Assembly: GCA_964650525.1 (NCBI GenBank) | Contig: CAZYUA010000001.1 | Coordinates: 124,001-188,000, forward strand | DNA length: 64,000 bases | Source: UBA1413 sp964650525 | Lineage (GTDB): Bacteria > Bacteroidota > Bacteroidia > Bacteroidales > Prolixibacteraceae | Reading direction: 5' to 3' | In this document: piece after piece, positions 9,482 to 17,860 of the stretch | How positions within the stretch are numbered: position 1 is the first letter of the stretch | Layout of the letters: each line of letters starts with the position of its first letter | Program-made: the position numbers and the translations under genes | Notes under the pieces: generated by a model | What the model saw: the letters and a program-made list of their open reading frames with translations, nothing else | What the model was told of the DNA's origin: nothing | The model's database searches: none

Positions 9482-10407
9482 GGTCCTTGTTTTAAGAGTC
9501 GCAGGAATCCTGGCAACCGATTCATCCGGATCAGCAGGTAGGGTTCGGTCAGCGCTCCGAACCCTCTGTAAAAGCGGTCAACGCCTGCCACTTCCGACCC
9601 TTCAAAGTCAAGAATTGTACAGGTGGCTGCATGGTCGGTGATGACCTTGTCAACGATGGCAAAGGCAGCTTTCAGCTCTTTTCCCCGAAGCGATGAATAG
9701 GCATTCAAATAATAAAGACGGTCTTCCCACGAAAGCAAAAAAGCCGCTGAAAGGATCTCCCCATCCCTGTCGCAGGCGGCAATGATCCTCCCAACACCCC
9801 TGGCCAGTGATTCCTCCATCAGTTTGCGCAAAACCAGGAAAGAGGATTCTGCAGCTTTGCCGGTCACCGAATCCTGCTTGCGCTGTAAATAGACCTCCGG
9901 GTTCAGGGATGAACCAGCAATCACTCCCTCTCCGGCAGCATACCTGATGTTTCTGCGGGTGTTCTCCGAAAACCCGGAGCGGAGGGTGTCATAATCGGGA
10001 GTCAGCGGCAGGAACCGGTTGTTTCTCAGGGTGATCCGGAAGGTGTCTGAAAAGGAAAAATCACACGACGTTCCGGCCTGGTAATCCAGATAAGGAAAAG
10101 CAGCTGCCAGCCGGGTGGCAAAAATTTTCCGGATGTCTTCCGGTGCCGGAGGATATATCCCCAGTTGCTGAGTAAAGAAGGGTTGGTAAACGTAAGGTAC
10201 AGTAAACTTTTTCCGGACAGGCAGGGGCATGATATATTTGTAATCATCCCATACCAGGGCATCCCACACCCCGGCAGTCAGGTTGAGATACCACGAAAAC
10301 CCGTACACCCTTTGATTGGAGGCGGCAGCCATACACTGGTCCCATTTTCCGGTGTCGATTCCGGAATGGGCAAGATAATACAGATTGTTATAAGGCTTAG
10401 TGTTCAT
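9475..10407 (-). CDS. FemAB / GNAT-like transferase
   Basis: A 310-residue protein of the GNAT_6 / FemAB-like group. It has an N-terminal half rich in aromatics (FSWYLNLTAGVWDALVWDDY, with PYVYQPFFTQQLG) that is characteristic of these proteins, a basic FSENTRRNIRYA segment, then EILSAAFLLSWEDRLYYLNAYS and GKELKAAFAIVDKVI of the second acyltransferase domain. Related proteins transfer amino acids or acyl groups to cell-wall or exopolysaccharide precursors. The frame extends to a TTG at 10419, but the ATG at 10407 is the better start. Either way it overlaps the upstream gene. Substrate unknown. Confidence 0.78.
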   Translation of the reverse strand: MNTKPYNNLYYLAHSGIDTGKWDQCMAAASNQRVYGFSWYLNLTAGVWDALVWDDYKYIMPLPVRKKFTVPYVYQPFFTQQLGIYPPAPEDIRKIFATRLAAAFPYLDYQAGTSCDFSFSDTFRITLRNNRFLPLTPDYDTLRSGFSENTRRNIRYAAGEGVIAGSSLNPEVYLQRKQDSVTGKAAESSFLVLRKLMEESLARGVGRIIAACDRDGEILSAAFLLSWEDRLYYLNAYSSLRGKELKAAFAIVDKVITDHAATCTILDFEGSEVAGVDRFYRGFGALTEPYLLIRMNRLPGFLRLLKQGPW

Positions 10408-11716
10408 GCCCGAATCCAATGTGAATCATATATTCAAACAGGGTCCGCCACCCCTTCCAGCAACCCTGGTCTGACAGCGATTCGTTGTGCCAGATGACGC
10501 TGAACAAGCCTCCTGTCTGCCGGATCTCTGCGGCCAGTTGGTCGGTTTTGCGGATGGCTTCTGAGGGCGAAAGGCCGAGATACCGGTTCATCGTCACATC
10601 CATAATCTGGAAAGGTACTACCCGCAGGGTGGTTTCCTCTTCCCGTTCCAGGTCATAAAAATAATGGGGAGTGCAGATTCCTGCCCTGAATCCTGTAGTG
10701 TCGGGGTATCCCATGGAATAATCCTCCCGGATGCCTGCTTCCGACAGCATTCTGTAGGTATGTGGCAGGTTCAGACGGAGGTAGTGTTGACGGCTATACC
10801 GGATCTCTCTGCCGGTGATTTCCTGCAGACGCCCGCTCTCTACCCTGACCCGGAACGGGTTGCCGGGCTCTGAAGACCGGTAGGAGGGATGGATACCGGC
10901 AGGAAAAGTATCAGCAAGATCTTTCACCAGGGTGCGGAACGCCCTGTTTTTCCACGATACCTGCCGGTCGTGCCTGGACCGGTGATCCATCAGGAAAAAG
11001 ATTCTGGTTTCCTGCTCATGTCCGCGGAGGCTCTCTTTCAGGTAGTCGTATGTGTCGTAAGGGTCTTTTCTTTTTCCGCAAAGGATGCTGATCCGGCATG
11101 CCGGAGAGAGGAGGTCACGGCCGGCGGCGGACTTGAGAAAAGCTCCGGCAGTCCGGGTTAATCCTTTATGTTTCACAGCCCAGGCATTGTCGATGTCGAT
11201 GGTCAGCAAAAATTGCATTTCCGGCTTGGGGAATGCCAGGGTAGGATATTTTTCTGCCATGGCCGCCCCCATCATCTGTGCCCACCGGTTGACTACCGGT
11301 GTCTCCAACATCCCCAGCTTTGAAAGGAGACTCCGGGAATAGGGATACCTGCCATGTTTGTCGCGCACTCCGGGGATATACTCTTCGTACCGGGAGACCA
11401 GGTAAAAGGAGGAGGCCAGGGGATCAAACGGCAGAAAGGAATCGTCAGAAGTTTTGAACGGAAACTCCACACCGGATGGTTCCGGGATGCCGGAATCGGG
11501 AAAATTCTGCATTTTACTGAATAACAGCGACCCCGCTTTCAGAAACAGACCTTCCCCAATGTTGGTGTTGGAATAGTTGATCTTGGGAAGCGGAGATTCC
11601 CTGAACGCGGCAGCATCGGTGGTAAATGACACTCCGGTCCGGAGTATCTCCCGGAAAATCAGCCGGGAAATATATTCCAGGCGGGGGGCTACCGCGTCTG
11701 AGTAAATCAGGATCAT
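10397..11716 (-). CDS. Polysaccharide deacetylase family protein with DUF7033-type N-terminus
   Basis: A 439-residue protein resembling the Bacteroidetes deacetylase-like family: an N-terminal alpha/beta region (residues 1-160) with FDPLASSFYLVSRYEEY, then a TIM-barrel-like part with FLLTIDIDNAWA near residue 174 (the TxDxD equivalent of the NodB first motif), FPAGIHPSYRSSEP near 290 (H for metal binding), and a terminal VIWHNESL. The NodB motifs are altered, so activity is likely but not certain. It is the first gene of the eight-gene minus-strand operon. A TATCTTTA -7 element at 11739-11746 fits a transcription start about 16 bases before the ATG. Confidence 0.8.
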   Translation of the reverse strand: MILIYSDAVAPRLEYISRLIFREILRTGVSFTTDAAAFRESPLPKINYSNTNIGEGLFLKAGSLLFSKMQNFPDSGIPEPSGVEFPFKTSDDSFLPFDPLASSFYLVSRYEEYIPGVRDKHGRYPYSRSLLSKLGMLETPVVNRWAQMMGAAMAEKYPTLAFPKPEMQFLLTIDIDNAWAVKHKGLTRTAGAFLKSAAGRDLLSPACRISILCGKRKDPYDTYDYLKESLRGHEQETRIFFLMDHRSRHDRQVSWKNRAFRTLVKDLADTFPAGIHPSYRSSEPGNPFRVRVESGRLQEITGREIRYSRQHYLRLNLPHTYRMLSEAGIREDYSMGYPDTTGFRAGICTPHYFYDLEREEETTLRVVPFQIMDVTMNRYLGLSPSEAIRKTDQLAAEIRQTGGLFSVIWHNESLSDQGCWKGWRTLFEYMIHIGFGHEH

Positions 11717-11738
11717 ACCTTGCCAACAATGCTGGCAT

Positions 11739-11746
11739 TAAAGATA
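11739..11746 (-). promoter_or_regulatory. -7 element of the glycan-modification operon
   Basis: TATCTTTA on the minus strand differs from the Bacteroidetes consensus TAnnTTTG at the last base only. It lies 23 bases before the ATG at 11716. No clear -33 TTTG is seen. Confidence 0.4.
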
Positions 11747-11917
11747 GGTTTCTTAAATGAATTATGGGTACCCCGGTTTGCTGTTGGTGTGATTTTTGAA
11801 AATTCTCCTGCAAGGTATCCCTATCCGTGTCTTATTATTGGTTCTGAAATGCCCGGTCTGATCAGGCAGCCGGCATCCGGGGAGGATCAGCAGGCAGGAA
11901 TGCCGGATGCAGAAGCC

Positions 11918-12613
11918 TCAGAGTACGCCTTCATCCGCAAAACTGTAGTACCCTTTCTGGGTGACTACCAGGTGGTCGAGTACCTCAATATCCATGATTT
12001 TCCCTGCCTCTTTCAGCTTCCGGGTGATCTGGTGGTCTGCATCCGAGGGCAACAGGTTCCCGGAGGGATGGTTGTGGCATAGAATCATCGAGGTTGCCAG
12101 TTTCTCAACCGCTGTTTTCAGAATGCTGCGGACATCAATGACGGTTCCGGTGATCCCCCCTTTGCTGGCCATAAATTTGCCTGTTACTTTATTGCTGCGG
12201 TTGAGCAGCAGGATCCAAAACTCCTCATGGTCAAGGTCTCCCAGCAACGGTAGGAAGAGATTGGCGGCATCACGGCTTCCGGTGATTCGCTCCTTTTCAG
12301 GGATCTCCCCTTCCCTTCTCCTGCGGCCCAGTTCCATGGCTGCCATAATGTTGACTGCCTTGGCTTCCCCGATACCTTTGAACTTTTGCAGATAGTCACT
12401 GTTCATGCGACCTAAATCATTCAGGTCGTTCCCGACAGAACTCAAAATCCTGCGCGACAACTCTACGGCTGTCTCCTCCAGATTGCCCGAACCAATGAGA
12501 ATGGCGATCAGTTCGGCATCGCTTAGCAAACGGGCCCCGTGAGCCAGCATCTTCTCACGGGGACGCTCCTCTGCAGCCCACTGCCTGAGGGTTAACTTCC
12601 GGTATTCGTCCAT
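11918..12613 (-). CDS. radC: RadC family JAB/MPN-domain protein
   Basis: A 231-residue RadC-type protein. Residues 1-80 form the helix-hairpin-helix UPF0758 region (LSDAELIAILIGSG and FKGIGEAKA). The MPN domain follows, with the JAMM metal motif in CHNHPSGNLLPSDAD and the upstream Glu in DLDHEEFW. Despite its name, a repair role is not established; the fold is that of a metal hydrolase. The frame runs back to 12736, but the ATG at 12613, starting MDEYRKLTLRQWA, matches family N-termini and avoids the terminator of rpsT. It is transcribed in the same direction as rpsT, downstream of that terminator. Confidence 0.93.
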   Translation of the reverse strand: MDEYRKLTLRQWAAEERPREKMLAHGARLLSDAELIAILIGSGNLEETAVELSRRILSSVGNDLNDLGRMNSDYLQKFKGIGEAKAVNIMAAMELGRRRREGEIPEKERITGSRDAANLFLPLLGDLDHEEFWILLLNRSNKVTGKFMASKGGITGTVIDVRSILKTAVEKLATSMILCHNHPSGNLLPSDADHQITRKLKEAGKIMDIEVLDHLVVTQKGYYSFADEGVL

Positions 12614-12734
12614 GTTGCTTGTATTAGGTGGTTTGTTCCACCCAAGGTAACGATAATTCCCCCCAAACGCAAATTCCCGGACCCCGAAAACAACCCATTT
12701 CCCCGAAAAATTGGACTTAACAGAAGCTGCCACC

Positions 12735-12766
12735 AAAAAAAAAGCCCGGCCTGTGACGGCGGGCTT
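12735..12766 (-). terminator. Rho-independent terminator after rpsT
   Basis: On the minus strand the arms AAGCCCG and CGGGCTT (12742-12748 and 12760-12766) form a hairpin followed by a run of nine T (12735-12743). It starts 25 bases after the rpsT stop and separates rpsT from radC. Confidence 0.85.
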
Positions 12767-12790
12767 CTCAATGCCTTTATGGTAGGTTTT

Positions 12791-13042
12791 CTACATCTTG
12801 TTGATCTGTAGCGCCAGCTTTGACTTCAGATTCGAAGCCTTGTTCTTGTGAATGATATTCTTGTGTGCCAGCTTGTCGAGCATTGAAACCATCTCGGGAT
12901 ACATCCTGACGGCCTCTTCTTTATTGGTTTCTGAACGGAATTGTTTGATGGCATTACGCGTGGTTTTTGCATAATACCGGTTTCTGACCCGCTTGGCTTC
13001 CGTTTGCCTGATCCTCTTCAACGATGATTTGTGATTTGCCAT
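12791..13042 (-). CDS. rpsT: 30S ribosomal protein S20
   Basis: An 83-residue, strongly basic, three-helix protein with the family start ANHKSSLKRIRQ and the C-terminal HKNIIHKNKASNLKSKLA. S20 binds 16S rRNA early in 30S assembly. Length is normal. The gene starts 21 bases after the end of tRNA-Glu, so both probably share the promoter at 13164, and it is followed by a strong terminator. Confidence 0.98.
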   Translation of the reverse strand: MANHKSSLKRIRQTEAKRVRNRYYAKTTRNAIKQFRSETNKEEAVRMYPEMVSMLDKLAHKNIIHKNKASNLKSKLALQINKM

Positions 13043-13063
13043 GTTTTTTTTCTTTCAGTTTTG

Positions 13064-13135
13064 CAGTCGGTAGGGGATTCGAACCCCTATGGCAAGAATG
13101 AAAATCTTGAATCCTAACCCTTAGATGAACCGACC
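13064..13135 (-). tRNA. tRNA-Glu (anticodon UUC)
   Basis: The 72-base cloverleaf was read on the minus strand. The acceptor stem GGTCGGT pairs with ACCGACT (one G-T pair); the anticodon stem CAAGA/TCTTG encloses TTTTCAT with anticodon TTC; the T arm GGGGTTCGAATCCCC is standard; the discriminator is G. The terminal CCA is not fully encoded: only CA-like bases follow. It lies directly upstream of rpsT. Confidence 0.97.
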
Positions 13136-13163
13136 TTCCTTGTTTCCCATAATTTTGGGACTG

Positions 13164-13171
13164 CAAAAATA
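13164..13171 (-). promoter_or_regulatory. -7 element of the tRNA-Glu / rpsT unit
   Basis: TATTTTTG on the minus strand is a full match to TAnnTTTG, 29 bases before the tRNA 5' end. A TTTG at 13194-13197 is a possible -33 element, although the 22-base gap is slightly long. Confidence 0.5.
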
Positions 13172-13425
13172 AATGATTTTTTTGCAATCCATTCAAAAAG
13201 CACAAAAATTTTCATTTTTTGAACCTTTGCTGATCAGATGGTTGTTGTCGAACGATCGAGGATTGCTGATGAAAAATTGTTGCGCTAACCAGCCCTGAGG
13301 CAAACAGATGCAACGGAATCGCGGCATAGCAGCACAGCGAATCTTCCCTTTCGCAACGAATGTTAGCCAAATCTTTCAAATGCGGGAGAACGAAAAACTG
13401 AAAGTCCTACTTTTGGGGAAAAAAG

Positions 13426-14208
13426 ATGAGATCCCATATCTTCGTTTTATGGATGTTCTATACTGTAGTGGCAGCCTGTGGACCCTCCGCAGAAGAAAAG
13501 GCCGCATTCAGACTTAACCAGGTCAGGAGCCTGCTTGCCCGGAACGACACCTCCCTGGCTTTGCTACACCTTGACAGCATACCCCGGCTCTTTCCTAAAG
13601 CAGCCTATTCCGTCAATGCTGCCAAAAACCTGCAACGTGAAATTTACTGGGAGCTGATGCGGCAGAAAGAGCGGGAACTGGACGGGATTAATGCCCGGAT
13701 AGACTCCCTGCTTCACTATTTCGCCTCTGTAAAAACGGAATACGACCGGTATACACGCTATATCCCCACTCGTCAGGTTCCTGAAAAAAGGATGTCAGAG
13801 TCTTATCTTTCAGTGGAGGTGGACGAGAAGGGATCTGTCACTCTGACAAGCCATTATTTCGGGAGCGGCAGGCTTAACCATACGCATGTCCGCGTTATCT
13901 CTGACGACAGGGAAGTGTCGACCGGAATCGTTCCTCCGGAGAACAGCGATTCCTACCGGAGCAGTTTCATGGGGTCTGCATGGGAGAGGGTCCGGTACCG
14001 TGATGCCAACGAAGGCGGGGTAACCGCCTTTATTGCCTCCAGCAAGGCCGTCAGCGTCAGGCTTCTCTTTTCAGGAAACCGGAATTACCCGGTCATCCTT
14101 ACAAATGCCGACAGACAGGCTTTCAGGGAGGCATACGGGTTAGCCTCTTCTCTCAATCAGAAACGGGAACTGGAACAAACGCTCGTGCAAATCCGCAATA
14201 AGATCTGA
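13426..14208 (+). CDS. Predicted lipoprotein with coiled coil, function unknown
   Basis: A 260-residue protein that I do not recognise. It starts with a short signal peptide ending in the lipobox VAAC (Cys about residue 18), followed by GPSAEEKAAF. Residues 25-110 are helical and charged, with a likely coiled coil (LQREIYWELMRQKEREL). Residues 110-235 look beta-rich, with YLSVEVDEKGSVTLTSHYFG and RVISDDREVSTGIVPPENS. This layout suggests an envelope lipoprotein with a helical stalk and a beta domain. A TACTTTTG box at 13408-13415 is a possible -7 element but lies very close to the ATG. It ends 26 bases before the convergent ppk1 gene. Confidence 0.75.
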   Translation: MRSHIFVLWMFYTVVAACGPSAEEKAAFRLNQVRSLLARNDTSLALLHLDSIPRLFPKAAYSVNAAKNLQREIYWELMRQKERELDGINARIDSLLHYFASVKTEYDRYTRYIPTRQVPEKRMSESYLSVEVDEKGSVTLTSHYFGSGRLNHTHVRVISDDREVSTGIVPPENSDSYRSSFMGSAWERVRYRDANEGGVTAFIASSKAVSVRLLFSGNRNYPVILTNADRQAFREAYGLASSLNQKRELEQTLVQIRNKI

Positions 14209-14234
14209 TCCGGCAACCCAGGCCTCCCTCCCAA

Positions 14235-16637
14235 TTAAAGAATCTTCTCCACAGCCTCCGGGGGAATGGCCACGACTGCTTTTTCACCGTTAACCACAAC
14301 AGGCCTGCGGAGCAGCTGCGGATGACTTGCCAGGATCTGGATCCACTCCTCATCGGAAAATACTTTTCCCTTGTAGTCGGTTTTGTACAGCTGCTCCTGT
14401 TTTCTGATCAGATCAAGCGGAACCAATCCTGTTTTTTGAACTATTTGCCTCACCTCCTCATCCGTGAGTCCCTCGGTCAGGTATTTTTTTATTTCCAGGT
14501 CGAACCCTTTCTTCTCAAGATAGCTTAATCCGGCCCGGCTGTGGGCACACCTGGGGTTGTGGTACACAATCATCACGACGTGGTGTTGTTTTTTGATATA
14601 GTTGTAATAATCTTCCTGAGCCCTGAATTTTTGGTCTGCCGGGTTGTGCTGGTAAAGGTTCAGCTGGTTTGCATCCAGGATGCGGGCTTTGCAGTTGTCT
14701 TTCAGTTGAATGAGAAGCATCTCCTTCAGCTCTTTCTGAATTTCCCTGTCATACACGGGGGTTGCCACCTCGATGCGGCGGTTCAGGTTCCGGGACATCC
14801 AGTCGGCCGAGCTGATATAATACCGTTCATCTCCATCGTTTCCGAAAACAAAAATCCGGGAGTGTTCCAGGTATTTATCTACAATACTGATGGCCCGGAT
14901 ATGGTCGCTTAACCCGGGAATCCCGGTTTTCATACCGAAAATCCCCCTGACAATCAGGTTGACTTCCACACCCGCCTGCGACGCCTCATACAGTTTTAAC
15001 ATCATCCCGGAATCTATCAGGCTGTTCATTTTCAGGATCATCCATGCCGGTTTTCCTTTCCTGGCCAGTTTGATCTCTTTCTGAATAGACTTGATAAAAA
15101 ACCGACGCATTTGAAATGGGCTTATAATCAGGTGGTTATAGTCAAAATGTTTATAGTTGTGTTTGAAAAATTCAAATACATTGGCTACCTCATCAGCCAG
15201 GCGGGGATCAGCGGTCATCAATCCATCGTCTGCATAGATTCTGGCTGTACCTTCGTGGAAGTTACCCGTGCCTATGTAGGCATAATTTCGGTATTTGCCC
15301 TCTTCCACCCTTTTAATCCAAAGAAGCTTGGTGTGGACTTTCAGTCCGGGGATCCCGTTAATCACATTAGCGCCCTCTTCCTGCAGCTTGTTGGACCAAA
15401 AAATGTTGGCTTCTTCGTCAAAACGTGCCTGCAGTTCAATCACCACTGTTACGGTCTTCCCATTACGGATGGCGTTCAGAAGGGCATTGCACACCTTCGA
15501 ATCAGGTGCCACCCGGTACAGGGTGATACCGATCTCCTCCACTACCGGGTCAATGGCTGCTTCCCTCAGCAGGTCTATGAAATGAGTGAACATCTGGTAA
15601 GGGTAATGGAGCATTACGTCTTTCTTCCGCAGCACCTTCAGGATGCTGGTATGAAGCGGCAGATCCTTGTGCCGGAAGGGCGGCAGCTTGGGATAATAAT
15701 GATGCGGTTTACCGATCTCCGGAAAATCCATGAAATCTTTGCGGTTGTGGTATCTGCCTCCGGGTACGGCGTTCTCCTGGTCCTCAATTTTCATCCGCTT
15801 CAGGATAAAGCGCAGCAGGTCGGAGGGCATCTCCCGGTCGTACAACAGCCGGACTGGTTTGCCAATCTTCCTCTTTTTCAGGCCTGCCTCCATTTTTTCG
15901 ATGAAAGATTTGGAAATGTCGTCGTCGATATCTATTTCGGCATCCCTGGTTACCTTAATGGTGTACGATTCAAACCGGTTGTATTCAAAATAAAAAAACA
16001 GGTCGTCAAGGCAATACCGGATGATGTCATCCAGGATCATGACGTATTTTTTCGGTTCTTTGGAAGGTAAAACCAGGAACCGGGGTACCGAACGACTGGG
16101 AATCCGGATCAGGGAATAGGCTGCGTCTTCTGGCACAGCGCCGCCAGACAGTTTTACGGCCAGGTAAACCGACCGGTCGCGAAGGTAGGGGAATGAATTT
16201 TTCCGCGAAACCATGATCGGGACCAGATTGGGCATTACCCTCCGCTGGAAGTATTTCCTGACATAGATTCCCTGTTTGTCGGACAGCTGTTTTTCGCTGA
16301 TGAGGTAAATATGCTCTTTTTTGAGCTCTTCCAGGATCCCGGCAAAGATCTCCTGCACTTTGGCCTGCTGGTCCCGGACAATTTCGTGGATCCGGTCGTG
16401 CAGTTCCCTGGGGGTAAACGCACCAAGCAGCGCTTCCTCATCTTTTCCGAAATCAACCATCCTGCTGACTGTGGCCACTCTTACCCGGAAAAACTCATCC
16501 AGGTTGTTGGAAAAGATGCCGATGAACCGGATCCGTTCGAACAGGGGAGTAGCCGGATCGGCGGCTTCCTGAAGTACCCGCTCGTTGAAGGAGAGCCAGC
16601 TGATCTCCCGGTTAATAAATACTTCCTCTGCATTCAT
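14235..16637 (-). CDS. ppk1: Polyphosphate kinase 1 fused to an ArsC/Spx-like domain
   Basis: An 800-residue protein in one open frame. Residues 1-688 are a complete PPK1, which reversibly makes polyphosphate from ATP: FINREISWLSFNERVL at the start, FSNNLDEFFRVR, the active-site histidine segment LKVHTKLLWIKR, YLEHSRIFVF (second histidine) and NRRIEVATPV. Residues 689-800 are a full-length ArsC/Spx-type thioredoxin fold beginning MIVYHNPRCAHSR, with the Cys-x3-Arg motif and the late LLRRPVVVNG strand. The frame extends upstream to 16670, but the ATG at 16637 fits PPK1 N-termini. The junction carries an A6 run at 14589-14594; losing one A would end PPK1 at a TGA overlapping the ArsC ATG, so an artefact or slippage must be considered. 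Confidence 0.92.
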   Translation of the reverse strand: MNAEEVFINREISWLSFNERVLQEAADPATPLFERIRFIGIFSNNLDEFFRVRVATVSRMVDFGKDEEALLGAFTPRELHDRIHEIVRDQQAKVQEIFAGILEELKKEHIYLISEKQLSDKQGIYVRKYFQRRVMPNLVPIMVSRKNSFPYLRDRSVYLAVKLSGGAVPEDAAYSLIRIPSRSVPRFLVLPSKEPKKYVMILDDIIRYCLDDLFFYFEYNRFESYTIKVTRDAEIDIDDDISKSFIEKMEAGLKKRKIGKPVRLLYDREMPSDLLRFILKRMKIEDQENAVPGGRYHNRKDFMDFPEIGKPHHYYPKLPPFRHKDLPLHTSILKVLRKKDVMLHYPYQMFTHFIDLLREAAIDPVVEEIGITLYRVAPDSKVCNALLNAIRNGKTVTVVIELQARFDEEANIFWSNKLQEEGANVINGIPGLKVHTKLLWIKRVEEGKYRNYAYIGTGNFHEGTARIYADDGLMTADPRLADEVANVFEFFKHNYKHFDYNHLIISPFQMRRFFIKSIQKEIKLARKGKPAWMILKMNSLIDSGMMLKLYEASQAGVEVNLIVRGIFGMKTGIPGLSDHIRAISIVDKYLEHSRIFVFGNDGDERYYISSADWMSRNLNRRIEVATPVYDREIQKELKEMLLIQLKDNCKARILDANQLNLYQHNPADQKFRAQEDYYNYIKKQHHVVMIVYHNPRCAHSRAGLSYLEKKGFDLEIKKYLTEGLTDEEVRQIVQKTGLVPLDLIRKQEQLYKTDYKGKVFSDEEWIQILASHPQLLRRPVVVNGEKAVVAIPPEAVEKIL

Positions 16638-16720
16638 GATGACACCGTTGGGCAACCCTGTTTCTTCCACCCGGCACGTGAAATGGTTTGATCACGGCTC
16701 CGCACGGACAGGCCGCTTGT

Positions 16721-17810
16721 TTACTCTCCTCCGAATTCCATCAGGTAAGCTTTGATGAATCCGTCGATCTTTCCATCCAGCACTGCCTGGGCATTGCTGG
16801 TTTCGTAGTTTGTACGAAGGTCCTTCACCATTTTGTAGGGTTGCAGAACATACGACCTGATCTGCGATCCCCATTCGATCCTTTTTTTACCCGACTCAAT
16901 TTCCTGGATCTTTTCCCGCTTTTTTCTGAGTTCCAGTTCGTATAGCTGCGATTTCAGCAGTCTGAGGGCGTTTTCCTTGTTGGCGAGCTGAGAACGGCTT
17001 TCCGTATTTTCGATGATAATGCCGGTGGGGGCATGTTTCAGTCTGACGCCGGTTTCCACCTTGTTGACGTTTTGACCGCCGGCACCGCTGCTGCGGAAGG
17101 TATCCCAGGTAACGTCGGCAGGGTTTATCTCGATCTGGATGGTGTCGTCAACCAGGGGGGCTACGTAAACCGAGGTGAACGACGTTTGCCGCTTGTTCTG
17201 GGCGTTAAAGGGAGAGAGCCGCACCAACCGGTGGACTCCGTTTTCGCTTTTCAGGTAACCGTAAGCATACTCGCCCTCAAATTCGACCGTGCAGTTCTTA
17301 ATACCGGTTTCATCACCAGGTTGCATGTCGACCATCTTGACTTCATACCCGTTTTGTTCCCCCCACCGGGTGTACATCCGTAGAAGCATGCTGGCCCAGT
17401 CGTTACTCTCTGTGCCCCCGGCTCCGGCATTAATCCGCAAAACAGCACCCAACCGGTCTTCCTCGTTCCGGAGCATGTTTCTGGCCTCCAGGGTTTCCAC
17501 CTGCTCCAGGGCTTCCTGGTAAGCCAGGTCTACCTCTTTTTCCTCCGCTTCTTCTGATTCGAAAAAATCATGCAGCACCAGAAAGTCATCCACAACTTTC
17601 TCTACCTCCCGGTAACCGTTGGTCCAGCTCCTGATCTCCCGGATCTTTTTCATTTGCTCTTCCGCGTCCCGGGGATTCTCCCAAAAGGCAGGATCCTGCG
17701 TTTTTATTTCCTCCTCCTGCAGTTGAATCAGTTTCCCATCGTAGTCAAAGATGCCTCCTCAGTGCATCCCGGCGCTGTACAAGGTCATCGACCTGTTCCT
17801 TTAATATCAT
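16721..17810 (-). CDS. prfB: Peptide chain release factor 2, with programmed +1 frameshift
   Basis: RF2 releases finished proteins at UGA and UAA. Translation starts at the ATG at 17810 (MILKEQVDDLVQ), reaches an in-frame TGA at codon 22 (17747-17745), and continues in the +1 frame to 16721, giving about 362 residues, the normal RF2 length. Visible motifs are the SPF codon-recognition tripeptide in LSPFNAQNKR and the catalytic GGQ in GAGGQNVNK. The large open frame alone would begin only at 17653 and lack the N-terminal helical domain. A TATTTTTG -7 element lies at 17832-17839. The gene autoregulates by frameshifting, as is known for the family. Confidence 0.97.
17744..17759 (-). promoter_or_regulatory. 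prfB programmed +1 frameshift site
   Basis: On the minus strand AGGAGG (17759-17754) is followed by CAT, the slippery CTT and the in-frame stop TGA C. The internal Shine-Dalgarno three bases before CTT TGA C is the classic RF2 arrangement; low RF2 favours slippage past the UGA. A strong AGGAGG is notable in a phylum that rarely uses such sites for initiation. Confidence 0.95.
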
Positions 17811-17831
17811 GTTATCGTTGTTTTCTGAGTG

Positions 17832-17839
17832 CAAAAATA
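17832..17839 (-). promoter_or_regulatory. -7 element of prfB
   Basis: TATTTTTG on the minus strand matches TAnnTTTG in full, 22 bases before the prfB ATG. It supports the start at 17810 and separates prfB from recX. Confidence 0.5.
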
Positions 17840-17860
17840 AAAGAAAACCGAAATCTTTGG

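Noticed and set aside
13064..13135. tRNA-Glu as an integration site for a mobile element
   Set aside because: No integrase, no partial tRNA copy and no mobile genes lie nearby; rpsT follows directly.
15111..16070. A 319-codon open frame antisense to ppk1
   Set aside because: It lies wholly inside the strongly conserved PPK1 coding region on the other strand, and its translation shows no known domain.
16721..17653. A shortened prfB starting at 17653
   Set aside because: This ignores the CTT TGA C frameshift site and the upstream 21-codon segment that restore a full-length RF2.
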